Assembly (NCBI RefSeq): GCF_000016785.1
Contig: NC_009486.1
Location: 1,054,001-1,118,000, forward strand
Length of the DNA stretch: 64,000 bases
Origin: Thermotoga petrophila RKU-1
GTDB taxonomy: Bacteria; Thermotogota; Thermotogae; Thermotogales; Thermotogaceae
Direction: 5' to 3'
Positions 10,881 to 21,550 of the stretch are shown here, in pieces (positions within the stretch are counted from its first letter, which is position 1; every line of letters starts with the position of its first letter). The notes under the pieces were generated by a model, which saw only the letters and a list, made by a program, of their open reading frames with translations, searched no databases and had not been told where the DNA came from. Both the position numbers and the translations under genes were made by a program.

Positions 10881-11562
10881 CGTTCCGATAAAGAAAGTAT
10901 TCTTCCAAAAAATGCAGAACCCAGGCAGTTACTTTCTCTCCCTCGTGGAAGAAGTCGAAAAGAGAGGTATCAAGTACTCTTTTGAATCAGAAGAAAAGTT
11001 GAAGAACCTCTCAGGAACAAAGAAGCATCAAGGGGTTGTTTTCGATATAGAAGAGTACCGGTACAGTTCTGTAGAGGAAATTCTTGAAGCAAAGACTCCA
11101 CCCTTGATAGTTCTTCTCGATCAGATTCAGGATCCACACAACCTCGGTGCAATCGTGAGGACATCCGTGGGAGCAGGAGCGAACGGAATTATCATCCCAA
11201 AGGACAAGTCAGTGAAGGTAACAGAAACCGTCGTGAAGGTTTCGGTTGGAACGGTTTTCAGAGCCAGAATCGCCGTTGTGACCAATCTGGCAAGAACGAT
11301 AGAAGAGTTGAAGGAAAAAGGTGTCTGGACTTACGCTTCAGACATAGACGGTACACCCATCTACGAGGAAGATTTCACCTTCCCCACCGCCTTCGTCTTT
11401 GGTAACGAGGGAGAAGGCATCAGAAGACTCGTGAGAGAGAAGTGCGACAGAGTGGTCACCATTCCGATGGAGAACGACATAGATTCTCTGAACGTTTCGG
11501 TGAGTGTGGGAGTGGTTCTCTTCGAAGCTGTGAGACAGAGGAGGATGAAAGGTGCTGGATAA
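10834..11562 (+). CDS. rlmB: TrmH/RlmB family 23S rRNA 2'-O-methyltransferase
   Basis: A 242-residue SPOUT-class methyltransferase: an N-terminal L30e-like substrate-binding domain (residues ~1-75) and a knotted SAM-binding domain. SPOUT motifs are LDQIQDPHNLGAIVRTS (motif 1), FGNEGEGI near residue 189 (motif 2) and IPMENDIDSLNVSVS near 210-222 (motif 3). By family it methylates a ribose in 23S rRNA (G2251 for E. coli RlmB); the exact target is inferred. The TTG start at 10834 follows GGTGGTGAT and lies inside mrnC. The next gene starts within its last codons, so coupling is likely. Confidence 0.9.
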   Translation: MRVYGRKILEEALRNNVPIKKVFFQKMQNPGSYFLSLVEEVEKRGIKYSFESEEKLKNLSGTKKHQGVVFDIEEYRYSSVEEILEAKTPPLIVLLDQIQDPHNLGAIVRTSVGAGANGIIIPKDKSVKVTETVVKVSVGTVFRARIAVVTNLARTIEELKEKGVWTYASDIDGTPIYEEDFTFPTAFVFGNEGEGIRRLVREKCDRVVTIPMENDIDSLNVSVSVGVVLFEAVRQRRMKGAG

Positions 11563-12331
11563 AATAGAACTCTTCATTTTAGATATGGACGGGACTTTCT
11601 ATCTGGACGATTCGCTTCTTCCCGGATCTTTGGAATTCCTGGAGACTTTGAAAGAGAAAAACAAAAGATTCGTCTTTTTCACCAACAACTCCTCGCTCGG
11701 CGCACAGGACTACGTGAGGAAGCTGAGAAACATGGGAGTGAACGTGCCGAACGATGCCGTTGTAACCTCTGGAGAAATCACTGTGGAGTACATGCTGAAA
11801 CGGTTCGGAAAGTGCCGTATCTTTCTTCTGGGAACCCCTCAGCTGAAGAAGGTCTTCGAGGCTTACGGACACGTCATAGATGAGGAAAATCCGGATTTTG
11901 TGGTCCTGGGTTTCGACAAAACACTGACGTATGAAAGGCTGAAAAAAGCCTGTATTTTACTCAGAAAGGGAAAATCCTACATAGCCACCCATCCGGACAT
12001 CAACTGTCCCTCGAAAGAAGGACCCGTTCCAGACGCTGGAAGCATCATGGCAGCGATAGAAGCCTCGACGGGAAGAAAGCCAGACTTGATCGCTGGGAAA
12101 CCCAATCCACTGGTTGTGGATGTGATATCCGAGAAGTTCGGTGTTCCAAAAGAAAGAATGGCAATGGTAGGAGACAGGCTGTACACGGATGTGAAACTGG
12201 GAAAGAACGCCGGGATAGTCTCCATTCTCGTTCTCACCGGTGAGACTACCCCGGAAGACCTTGAAAGGGCTGAAACAAAACCGGATTTCGTCTTCAAAAA
12301 CCTTGGAGAATTAGCCAAGGCTGTCCAGTAG
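11552..12331 (+). CDS. HAD superfamily phosphatase, NagD/4-nitrophenylphosphatase type
   Basis: A 259-residue HAD type-IIA phosphatase. The nucleophile motif is LDMDGTFYLDD with D11 and D13, motif II is FFTNNSS, and the C-terminal Mg-binding motif is GDRLYTDVKLGKNAG. The cap domain sits between motifs II and III, as in NagD. It dephosphorylates small sugar or aromatic phosphates in vitro; the natural substrate is not known. The GTG start overlaps the methyltransferase end and has GAGGAGG upstream. Its 3' end overlaps the convergent aldo/keto reductase by 21 bp. Confidence 0.9.
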   Translation: MLDKIELFILDMDGTFYLDDSLLPGSLEFLETLKEKNKRFVFFTNNSSLGAQDYVRKLRNMGVNVPNDAVVTSGEITVEYMLKRFGKCRIFLLGTPQLKKVFEAYGHVIDEENPDFVVLGFDKTLTYERLKKACILLRKGKSYIATHPDINCPSKEGPVPDAGSIMAAIEASTGRKPDLIAGKPNPLVVDVISEKFGVPKERMAMVGDRLYTDVKLGKNAGIVSILVLTGETTPEDLERAETKPDFVFKNLGELAKAVQ

Positions 12332-13135
12332 CTTCATTTCCTCTTCGGAAAGTTTGATCTCCGCTGCTTTTAGATTCTCCCTGAGATGTTCTACACTGCC
12401 GGCCTTTGGAATGGCAACAACATTTGGTTTTGCGAGAAGCCACGCGAGCATAATCTGATAGATGGTTGCTCCATGATTCTTCGCTATTTCTTCGAGTGTT
12501 CTCTTCGTTTTTTCTGAAAGAAGAGTTCTTCTCAGTGGAGAGTAGGCCACCAGGGTCACTCCGTTCTTTTGGCAGAACTCGAGAAGTCCATCTCTTTCTG
12601 GATCTCTGTCTTCTATGTTGTACTTGACCTGATCGCAGACTATGGGTTCTTGAGACTTGCTGATGGCCTCCTCGAGGAGTCTTCTGTCGAAATTCGAAAC
12701 TCCTATGTACCTGATGAGCCCCTGCCTGACGCCCTCTGCCATTGCGGAAAGGGTCTCTTCGAGGGGAATCTCTGGATTCGGCCAGTGAATCAGGTAAAGA
12801 TCCACGTAGTCCGTGTCGAGTCGTTTGAGGGTGTTCTCGAGGGAGCGCAAAAGATCGTCCCTTCTCAGATGCGTCGGCCACACCTTGGACACTATGAAAA
12901 GATCCTCACGCCTGAAATCCTTTATCGCCTTGCCGATGAGTTCCTCTGTGTGCCCTCCACCGTAGTACTCTGCCGTGTCTATGTGTGTGTATCCCATTTT
13001 GATCGCCGTCTTCAAAAGCTCAACCATCTCTTCGTCTCTGGAGTAATCGGGTGTTTCAAAACCGCCGATACCCCAGGTGCCCAGACCCAGAGCTGGAATC
13101 TCTTCTGCTGTTCTTCCAAGTTCTTTGTATATCAT
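12311..13135 (-). CDS. Aldo/keto reductase
   Basis: A 274-residue NAD(P)H-dependent TIM-barrel oxidoreductase. The catalytic tetrad is complete: D53 and Y58 in HIDTAEYY, K84 in VSKVWP and H117 in LIHWP. C-terminal cofactor blocks include VAYSPL and IPKAGSVEHLRENL. Such enzymes reduce aldehydes or ketones of sugars and metabolites; the substrate is unknown. ATG 13135 was chosen over an upstream extension because AGGAGGTGG stands 6-7 bases before it. It is a single-gene unit on the minus strand, divergent from threonine aldolase and convergent with the HAD gene (21-bp tail overlap). Confidence 0.93.
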   Translation of the reverse strand: MIYKELGRTAEEIPALGLGTWGIGGFETPDYSRDEEMVELLKTAIKMGYTHIDTAEYYGGGHTEELIGKAIKDFRREDLFIVSKVWPTHLRRDDLLRSLENTLKRLDTDYVDLYLIHWPNPEIPLEETLSAMAEGVRQGLIRYIGVSNFDRRLLEEAISKSQEPIVCDQVKYNIEDRDPERDGLLEFCQKNGVTLVAYSPLRRTLLSEKTKRTLEEIAKNHGATIYQIMLAWLLAKPNVVAIPKAGSVEHLRENLKAAEIKLSEEEMKLLDSLG

Positions 13136-13171
13136 TCCAACCACCTCCTGAATTAGTCTAGTATTATTATT

Positions 13172-13198
13172 ATTATAACCTGAGGTGTTAAAATTCAA
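13172..13198 (-). promoter_or_regulatory. Probable promoter of the aldo/keto reductase gene
   Basis: On the minus strand TTGAAT (complement of 13193-13198) and a consensus TATAAT (complement of 13172-13177) are separated by 15 bp, shorter than the ideal 17. The -10 box lies about 37 bases upstream of the reductase start, in the 87-bp divergent region shared with threonine aldolase. An ATT-repeat tract overlaps the -10 box. Confidence 0.45.
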
Positions 13199-13222
13199 TC
13201 AAATCGTGTGGGAGGTGACAGG

Positions 13223-14254
13223 ATGATCGATCTCAGGTCCGACACCGTTACAAAACCAACAGAAGAGATGAGAAAAGCCATGGCACAGGCTGAGGTGGGA
13301 GACGATGTGTACGGAGAAGATCCAACCATCAACGAACTCGAAAGGCTCGCCGCAGAGACCTTTGGAAAGGAAGCGGCTCTCTTTGTACCCTCCGGCACCA
13401 TGGGAAATCAAGTGAGCATAATGGCTCACACCCAGAGGGGCGATGAAGTGATACTGGAGGCAGACAGCCACATCTTTTGGTACGAAGTCGGAGCCATGGC
13501 GGTTCTCTCCGGAGTCATGCCCCATCCTGTACCTGGAAAAAATGGAGCCATGGATCCCGATGATGTGAAAAAAGCCATAAGACCCAGAAACATACACTTC
13601 CCCAGAACTTCGCTCATCGCCATCGAAAACACACACAACCGTTCTGGTGGAAGAGTGGTCCCGCTTGAAAACATAAAAGAGATCTACACGATAGCCAAAG
13701 AACACGGCATAAACGTTCACATAGATGGTGCGAGGATCTTCAACGCCTCAATCGCTTCAGGTGTTCCCGTGAAGGAGTACGCCAAATACGCCGATTCCGT
13801 GATGTTCTGTCTTTCAAAAGGTCTCTGCGCACCCGTCGGTTCGATAGTTGTAGGAGACAGAGACTTCATAGAAAGAGCGAGAAAGGCAAGAAAGATGCTC
13901 GGTGGAGGGATGAGACAGGCAGGTGTTCTCGCTGCCGTTGGGATAATCGCCTTGACAAAGATGGTAGATCGATTGAAAGAAGATCATGAAAACGCCAGAT
14001 TTCTCGCCCTGAAGCTGAAAGAAATAGGGTACTCCGTGAATCCCGAAGATGTGGAAACCAACATGGTGATTCTGAGGACCGACAATCTGAAGGTGAACGC
14101 GCACGAGTTCATAGAAGAGCTCAGAAACAGCGGGGTACTCGCGAACGCCGTATCCAACACGGAGATCAGACTGGTAACCCACAAAGACGTTTCGGGAAAC
14201 GACATAGAAGAGGCTTTGAACATCTTCGAAAAACTCTTCAGAACATTCTCCTGA
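13223..14254 (+). CDS. ltaE: L-allo-threonine aldolase (low-specificity)
   Basis: A PLP enzyme that cleaves L-allo-threonine/L-threonine to glycine and acetaldehyde. The 343 residues match the T. maritima enzyme of known structure as I remember it. Motifs: the start [24 protein letters not shown], the active-site stretch [20 protein letters not shown], and the Schiff-base lysine K199 in [15 protein letters not shown] 13223 follows GGGAGGTGA; an in-frame earlier start at 13208 would swallow that site. It is divergent from the aldo/keto reductase and is followed by an unrelated exported protein with its own ribosome site. Confidence 0.95.
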   Translation: MIDLRSDTVTKPTEEMRKAMAQAEVGDDVYGEDPTINELERLAAETFGKEAALFVPSGTMGNQVSIMAHTQRGDEVILEADSHIFWYEVGAMAVLSGVMPHPVPGKNGAMDPDDVKKAIRPRNIHFPRTSLIAIENTHNRSGGRVVPLENIKEIYTIAKEHGINVHIDGARIFNASIASGVPVKEYAKYADSVMFCLSKGLCAPVGSIVVGDRDFIERARKARKMLGGGMRQAGVLAAVGIIALTKMVDRLKEDHENARFLALKLKEIGYSVNPEDVETNMVILRTDNLKVNAHEFIEELRNSGVLANAVSNTEIRLVTHKDVSGNDIEEALNIFEKLFRTFS

Positions 14255-14332
14255 AACAGGAAAAAATTTCACGTTTTTTTCACGGTCGGAGCATTAAGAT
14301 GAAGCTGGAGACTCTGAAGAGGAGGTGGAAGT

Positions 14333-14956
14333 ATGAAAAGGTTTTTTGTGGTGATGCTCGTACTGACAGTGGCACTGGGTGTGTTCGCGGCGGGCTACAA
14401 AGGTTTCTCGGAAAGACCAGCTTTTGAAAGACAGCCCATGGGCTACGCTCAGCAGTTCCCGGGTTGCGGAGGAGGTCCCGGATACGGTCCCAACGCTCCC
14501 ATGTATGAAAGGCCTCAGATGAGAGCCGAAAGAGGTTTCGGCTACGGTCTCAAACTCCAGATCAGAGACGAAGAACAGCTGAAACTCGCTCTCAAGACAA
14601 GGATCGCAGAAGCACTGAACAACTTGGATCTAAACGACGATCAGTTGAAAGAGCTCTACAATGTCGCGAAAGAAACAAAAGAACAGCTCGATTCCCTGAA
14701 AGAAAAGTTCGTTCAGCTCCATGAGGAGTACTACAACGCTCTCGTAAAAAGAGACACAAAGACAGCAGAAGACCTGAAAGACCAGATAGACGACCTCAGA
14801 GATGAAGTGCAGGATATCTACAAAGATTTCGCTGACAAAGTGGACGACATCATCACCGTGGATCAGTACAGAAAATTCAGAGGCAGCGAAAGAATGTTCC
14901 TCGTTCTCCTCAGCGACGAAGGCTTTGAAGTGCTGGAAGAAATGGTTCAGGAGTAA
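14333..14956 (+). CDS. Exported helical protein with Gly/Pro/Tyr-rich linker (unrecognised family)
   Basis: A 207-residue protein with a clear signal peptide (MKRFF, hydrophobic VVMLVLTVALGVF, then AAG around residue 20). Residues ~25-65 are rich in Gly, Pro, Tyr and Met with a single Cys, and the rest is highly charged alpha-helix or coiled coil (residues ~80-180, many E/K/D heptads). The helical part is reminiscent of Spy/CpxP-like periplasmic proteins, but I see no decisive motif. GAGGAGGTGG precedes ATG 14333 by 6 bases. It appears to be monocistronic and ends at a strong terminator. The function is unknown; a periplasmic or toga-associated location is inferred from the signal sequence. 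Confidence 0.78.
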   Translation: MKRFFVVMLVLTVALGVFAAGYKGFSERPAFERQPMGYAQQFPGCGGGPGYGPNAPMYERPQMRAERGFGYGLKLQIRDEEQLKLALKTRIAEALNNLDLNDDQLKELYNVAKETKEQLDSLKEKFVQLHEEYYNALVKRDTKTAEDLKDQIDDLRDEVQDIYKDFADKVDDIITVDQYRKFRGSERMFLVLLSDEGFEVLEEMVQE

Positions 14957-14975
14957 CTCTCTTTCCCCACACCCC

Positions 14976-15004
14976 GGCGGGCCCGCAATGGGCCCGTCTT
15001 TCTT
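14976..15004 (+). terminator. Rho-independent terminator after the exported protein gene
   Basis: A GC-only 7-bp stem, CGGGCCC and GGGCCCG, with loop GCAAT at 14978-14996, followed by a T-rich tail (TCTTTCTT). It lies 21 bp after the stop and isolates this gene from the butyrate kinase operon. Confidence 0.85.
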
Positions 15005-15015
15005 CCTCTCTCAAA

Positions 15016-15103
15016 ATGTTGACAAATTTTGATCTTGATGTTTCTGTATGGTAATATTCTTATAGAACACTACATAAAAATTTATGTAATCTTTTGTCAA
15101 CAT
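15016..15103 (+). promoter_or_regulatory. Control region of the buk-ptb-KOR operon with two inverted repeats
   Basis: The 112-bp gap before the first butyrate kinase gene carries two palindromic signals. One is an 18-bp near-perfect palindrome at 15071-15088, arms TACATAAA and TTTATGTA with an AA centre. The other is a separated inverted pair, ATGTTGACAA at 15016-15025 and TTGTCAACAT at 15094-15103. The left arm contains a consensus -35 TTGACA (15019-15024); AT-rich candidates for a -10 (TAATAT, 15052-15057) are present but the spacing is poor. The arrangement suggests repressor or looping control; the regulator is unknown. Confidence 0.5.
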
Positions 15104-15116
15104 AAGAGGTGATCGG

Positions 15117-16186
15117 ATGTACAGAATTCTCGTGATAAATCCAGGTTCATCCTCCACGAAGGTAGCTGTGTTTGAAGATGAAAAAAAGATCGCTGAAAAG
15201 AACCTCACTCATAGCGCTGAAGAACTGAAAAAGTTCAAAAAGTCGATTGATCAGGAACCTTTGAGAAGAAAAGCGGTGGAAGACTTCATAGACGAGGTCG
15301 GCTACAGGATAGAAGATTTCAGCGCGATCGCTGCTAGAGGTGGTGTACTCGAGCCGGTTCCGGGGGGAACTTATGTTGTAGATGAATACATGGTGGATTA
15401 CCTCATCAATCGTTCTCCTGTTGACCATGTGTCCAATCTGGCAGCTGTGATCAGCTACAAACTGGGAAAACCCTACGGAATACCCTGTTTTGTGGTAGAT
15501 CCGGTTTCAGTGGACGAAATGTGTGATGAAGCGCGTTTCTCTGGAATCCCTGAAATCGAGAGAAAAAGTTATTCTCACGCTCTAAACATCAAAGCGGTAT
15601 TGAGAAAAGTTTCCAGAGAGATGGGCAAAACACCAGAAGAGGTGAAGATCGTAGTGGCACATCTTGGAAGCGGAATCTCTGTTTGTGCCTGTAAAAACGG
15701 AAAGATAATAGACGTGAACAACGCCAACGACGAAGGACCCTTCAGTATAGAGCGAACGGGAGAGCTTCCCGTTGGAGACGTTGTGAAGACGGCCTACTCG
15801 AGTAAACACTCAGCCGCCGAACTGAAAGAAGAATTCACCAAAAAAGGAGGACTTTTAGCGTACCTTGGAACAAAGGACCTCAGGAAAGCTCTCGATAGTA
15901 TGGAAACCTCGAGGAAAGCGAAACTGGTCGTTGAAGCCATGGCCTATCAGATCGCTAAAGAAATCGGTGGAATGTGCGCTGTCCTTGGAGACAAACCCGA
16001 CGCCATAGTGATAACAGGTGGCATGGCCCACGAAAACAGATTCGTCCGGATGATCACAGATTACATCGAAAAGTTCGGAAAAGTAGAGGTAATTCCAGGA
16101 GAGCTGGAAATGGAAGCCCTCGCACTCGGTGTTTTGAGGGTTCTCAGAGGAGAGGAAAAAGCGAAGGATTATCGGAGTGTGATCGA

Positions 16187-16190
<4 letters not shown>
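15117..16190 (+). CDS. buk: Butyrate kinase (branched-chain-acid kinase) 1
   Basis: Catalyses acyl-phosphate + ADP to carboxylate + ATP (reversible), the ATP-yielding step after phosphotransacylase. 357 residues. ASKHA-family features: the N-terminal phosphate loop INPGSSSTKVAVFED, the central VAHLGSGISVCA and DVNNANDEGPFSIERTG blocks, and the C-terminal adenosine motif VITGGMAHENRF. ATG 15117 has AGAGGTGAT upstream and an operator-like region before it. The last bases overlap the ptb start (ATGA). The downstream oxoacid oxidoreductase suggests that isobutyrate, isovalerate or similar acids could be the true product. Confidence 0.94.
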
Positions 16191-18788
<2,598 letters not shown>

Positions 18789-18792
18789 GAAT

Positions 18793-19026
18793 ATGAGAGG
18801 CTACATAACGATCGATTCAGAAAGATGCAAGGGTTGTGGCCTGTGCATCTCCGTGTGCCCTGCAAAGGTGATCGAGTTTTCCCACAGGTACAATTCGAAA
18901 GGCTATCATCCTGCGGTGTACAAAGGAAATGGATGTATAGCCTGCGGATTCTGCTATCTCACTTGTCCGGATGTTTGTATAACCGTTTTCAGAGAGGTTC
19001 AGAAGAAAGTCAACGTGAAGGTTTGA
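18793..19026 (+). CDS. 2-oxoacid:ferredoxin oxidoreductase delta-type subunit (2[4Fe-4S] ferredoxin)
   Basis: A 77-residue ferredoxin with two complete CxxCxxCxxxCP motifs: Cys12, 15, 18, 22 and Cys48, 51, 54, 58. It should bind two [4Fe-4S] clusters and pass electrons from the TPP-bound intermediate to soluble ferredoxin. The long insert between the motifs (SHRYNSKGYHPAVYKGNG) is typical of KorD-like subunits. GGGGATGAG precedes ATG 18793, 4 bp after the ATPase gene stop, and the alpha subunit follows 12 bp later. Confidence 0.92.
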   Translation: MRGYITIDSERCKGCGLCISVCPAKVIEFSHRYNSKGYHPAVYKGNGCIACGFCYLTCPDVCITVFREVQKKVNVKV

Positions 19027-19038
19027 GGAGTGGTGCTT

Positions 19039-20100
19039 ATGAAAAAACTCATGATGAAAGGAAACGAAGCGATAGCAGAATCTGCGATAAGAGCGGGTTG
19101 TAGATTGTATTTTGCTTATCCAATCACTCCCCAGAGCGAGATAGCAGAATACATGGCGAGAAGACTTCCTGAAGTGGGAGGCGTTTTCCTTCAGACCGAA
19201 AGTGAAATAGCAACGGTCAACATGGTTTATGGAGCAGCTTGCACCGGAAAACGTGTTATGACATCTACATCTTCTCCTGGTTTCAGCCTGATGCAGGAGG
19301 GGATCTCATACATTGCAGGCGCAGAGCTTCCCTGCGTTTTTGTCAACGTGGTACGTGGAGGTCCTGGACTTGGAAACATCCAGCCTTCTCAGGGTGATTA
19401 TTTTCAAGCGGTGAAAGGAGGAGGCCACGGGGATTACAGACTGATCGTTCTTGCACCATCAACACTTCAGGAAGCTGTAGATCTGACCCAGCTGGCTTTT
19501 GATCTCGCTGACAGATACAGAAATCCCGTTCTCATACTGGCGGATGGAATGATCGGCCAGATGATGGAACCCGTTGAGCTACCGGAGATGAGAGATTTGT
19601 CCACCCTTCCGGATCATTCGGATTGGGCGCTTCGAGGTGCCAGAAACAGAGAGCCACACAGAATAGCCGCTTTCAACATAGATCCTGTCGGTCTTGAGAA
19701 AATGAACAAGCGCTTACAGGAAAAGTACAGGCTGATAGAAGCGTCAGAGCAGCGATGGGAAGAGTACAGGGTGGACGGTGCAGAGTATCTGATGGTTGGC
19801 TACGGTACGATAGGAAGAATCCTCAAGAGCGTTGTGGACTCTCTGAGAGAAGAAGGAATACCGGCTGGCCTGTTCAGACCTGTGACACTCTGGCCTTTCC
19901 CGAAAAGAAGGCTCAAAGAACTGGCCAAAAAAGTGCAACTCATCTTCGTTGTGGAAATGAGTTCCGGACAGATGGTCGAAGACGTTCAGATTTCGGTAGA
20001 AGGGAAAGTGCCGGTACACTTCTACGGACGCATGGGAGGAGTTGTTCCAACACCCGAAGAAATACTGTCTGCCTTCAAGGAGGTGAGGAAATGGAAGTGA
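19039..20100 (+). CDS. korA: 2-oxoacid:ferredoxin oxidoreductase alpha subunit
   Basis: 353 residues. It carries the pyrimidine-binding TPP domain: [16 protein letters not shown], the signature [13 protein letters not shown] near residue 28, the catalytic [16 protein letters not shown] stretch, and [18 protein letters not shown]-like residues (here MTSTSSPGF). The C-terminal third is the transketolase-C-like domain ([22 protein letters not shown]). With beta and gamma it oxidatively decarboxylates a 2-oxoacid to acyl-CoA, reducing ferredoxin. ATG 19039 follows GAGGAG; an upstream GTG pair lies too close to that site. The end overlaps korB by 10 bp. Substrate (oxoglutarate or branched-chain) is not readable; the ptb-buk neighbours favour branched or short acyl products. 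Confidence 0.92.
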   Translation: MKKLMMKGNEAIAESAIRAGCRLYFAYPITPQSEIAEYMARRLPEVGGVFLQTESEIATVNMVYGAACTGKRVMTSTSSPGFSLMQEGISYIAGAELPCVFVNVVRGGPGLGNIQPSQGDYFQAVKGGGHGDYRLIVLAPSTLQEAVDLTQLAFDLADRYRNPVLILADGMIGQMMEPVELPEMRDLSTLPDHSDWALRGARNREPHRIAAFNIDPVGLEKMNKRLQEKYRLIEASEQRWEEYRVDGAEYLMVGYGTIGRILKSVVDSLREEGIPAGLFRPVTLWPFPKRRLKELAKKVQLIFVVEMSSGQMVEDVQISVEGKVPVHFYGRMGGVVPTPEEILSAFKEVRKWK

Positions 20101-20834
20101 TATTCAAAAGACCGAAAGCCTTGAGTGATAGAGAATTCACTTACTGTCCAGGATGCCACCATGGAATAATACACAGGCTGATAGCAGAAGTGATAGATGA
20201 GCTGGGCATTCAGGAAAAAACCATAATGGTTGCCCCCGTTGGATGCTCTGTTTTCGCTTACGAATTTTTCGATGTGGATGGGACAGTGGCTCCGCACGGT
20301 AGAGCACTCGCAGTAGCAACCGGTATAAAAAGAGCACTCCCGGACAGGATAGTCTTCACCTATCAGGGGGATGGAGATCTCGCGGCCATTGGAATTGCAG
20401 AGACAATCCACGCGGCGAACCGTGGAGAAAAGTTGACAACGATATTTGTCAACAACGCGGTGTACGGTATGACGGGTGGACAGATGGCACCCACCACCCT
20501 TTTGGGGCAGAAAACCACCACGACCCCATATGGCAGAACCGCAGCAAATGACGGATATCCTCTTCACGTTTCCGAAGCTTTGAGTACTATCGATGGAGTT
20601 GCTTACCTTGAACGTACAACGGTGAGTACCACAAAGGATATTCTGAACACAAAAAAAGCCATAAAGAAAGCTTTTCTCGCACAGATAAAGGGACTGGGAT
20701 TCGGAATGGTGGAAGTGCTCAGCACCTGTCCCACAAACTGGGGGATGAGTCCAGTTGAAGCTCAGAACTGGCTTCTGGAGAACATGGTAAAGGAATTTCC
20801 ACCGAAAGTTTTTGTTGACAAGGTGGGCGATTGA
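20091..20834 (+). CDS. korB: 2-oxoacid:ferredoxin oxidoreductase beta subunit (TPP-binding)
   Basis: 247 residues. It binds the TPP diphosphate through [17 protein letters not shown] (~residues 92-108) and the following [25 protein letters not shown] cluster-type motif is near residue 19, as in KorB/OorB proteins. ATG 20091 has AAGGAGGTGAGG immediately upstream and overlaps the korA end, so it is co-translated. The next gene starts 1 bp after the stop. The subunit split (alpha, beta, gamma, small ferredoxin) matches four-subunit archaeal and thermophile enzymes. Confidence 0.93.
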   Translation: MEVIFKRPKALSDREFTYCPGCHHGIIHRLIAEVIDELGIQEKTIMVAPVGCSVFAYEFFDVDGTVAPHGRALAVATGIKRALPDRIVFTYQGDGDLAAIGIAETIHAANRGEKLTTIFVNNAVYGMTGGQMAPTTLLGQKTTTTPYGRTAANDGYPLHVSEALSTIDGVAYLERTTVSTTKDILNTKKAIKKAFLAQIKGLGFGMVEVLSTCPTNWGMSPVEAQNWLLENMVKEFPPKVFVDKVGD

Positions 20835-20835
20835 T

Positions 20836-21405
20836 ATGGCGTATCACGCGATAATAATAGCCGGTTTTGGCGGTCAGGGAATCATGCTCACAGGCCAAAT
20901 AATTGCCGCAGCTGCCGTTATAGAAGGGAAAAACTCCACCTGGCTTCCTTCGTACGGTCCCGAAATGAGAGGAGGCACCGCCAACTGCACTGTGATCGTG
21001 GATGAAAAACCAATCACTTCCCCCGTTGTCGATCATCCCACGGAAGTAATAGCGATGAACTTTCCCTCCATGATGAAATTCGGAGCAAAACTCAGATCTG
21101 GTGGTTTGCTCTTGGTCAATTCTTCTGTTGTTGAACAGATCATAGAAAGGAACGATATAGAAACGATTGAAATACCAGCGAACGAAATAGCGGAAGAAGC
21201 AGGAAGCGTGAAAGCCGCAAACATGGTGATGCTCGGAGCCTTTCTGGAACTAACAAGAACAGTGAGCTTTGAAGCTGTAGAAGAAGTACTCAGAGAGAAA
21301 CTTTCAAAAACCAAGGAAGATCTTCTCAAAATCGATCTGATCGCTATAAAAAGGGCAGGGAATTCATCGGTAGTTTGCACCACAAATCCTCTTGACAACC
21401 CGTGA
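20836..21405 (+). CDS. korC: 2-oxoacid:ferredoxin oxidoreductase gamma subunit
   Basis: 189 residues. The gamma domain is recognised by the glycine-rich GFGGQGIMLTGQI near residue 10, the SYGPEMRGGTANCTV block and later AGSVKAANMVMLGAFL. It binds CoA in characterised relatives. ATG 20836 has AAGGTGG upstream and begins 1 bp after korB. It is the last gene of the buk-ptb-KOR operon. A TTGACA that may serve tRNA-Asp lies inside its last codons. Confidence 0.92.
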   Translation: MAYHAIIIAGFGGQGIMLTGQIIAAAAVIEGKNSTWLPSYGPEMRGGTANCTVIVDEKPITSPVVDHPTEVIAMNFPSMMKFGAKLRSGGLLLVNSSVVEQIIERNDIETIEIPANEIAEEAGSVKAANMVMLGAFLELTRTVSFEAVEEVLREKLSKTKEDLLKIDLIAIKRAGNSSVVCTTNPLDNP

Positions 21406-21420
21406 CTTTTCTGAGAAAAT
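21392..21420 (+). promoter_or_regulatory. Possible promoter of tRNA-Asp
   Basis: A consensus -35 TTGACA at 21392-21397 is followed after 17 bp by GAAAAT at 21415-21420, a weak -10, 13 bp before the tRNA. It overlaps the end of korC. The -35 match is exact; the -10 match is poor, so some read-through from the operon may also feed the tRNA. Confidence 0.4.
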
Positions 21421-21433
21421 AGTATTCGGTTCA

Positions 21434-21511
21434 GGGGACGTGGTGCAGCCTGGTTAGCATGCCGGTCTGTCACACCGGTGGTCGCGGGTTCAAATCCCGT
21501 CGTCCCCGCCA
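21434..21511 (+). tRNA. tRNA-Asp (GTC)
   Basis: A full cloverleaf with encoded CCA. Acceptor GGGGACG pairs with CGTCCCC (21501-21507), discriminator G, then CCA at 21509-21511. The anticodon stem CCGGT/ACCGG encloses loop CTGTCAC, anticodon GTC. The T arm contains GGTTCAAATC. Length is 78 nt including CCA. Confidence 0.97.
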
Positions 21512-21518
21512 GAAAGAA

Positions 21519-21550
21519 AAAAGGGGCTCAAAGCCCCTTTTTCTTTTTTA
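21519..21550 (+). terminator. Terminator of tRNA-Asp overlapping the uvrB 3' end
   Basis: The inverted repeat AAGGGGCT / AAGCCCCTT (21521-21539) is followed on the + strand by TTTCTTTTTT. The uvrB stop codon (minus strand, 21528-21530) lies inside the stem, and the A-rich run before the stem would give a T-tract on the minus strand too, so it may work in both directions. Confidence 0.82.

Noticed and set aside
12294-12881. 195-codon minus-strand frame inside the aldo/keto reductase
   Set aside because: Out of frame with the complete reductase and Arg/Ser/Glu-rich without motifs.
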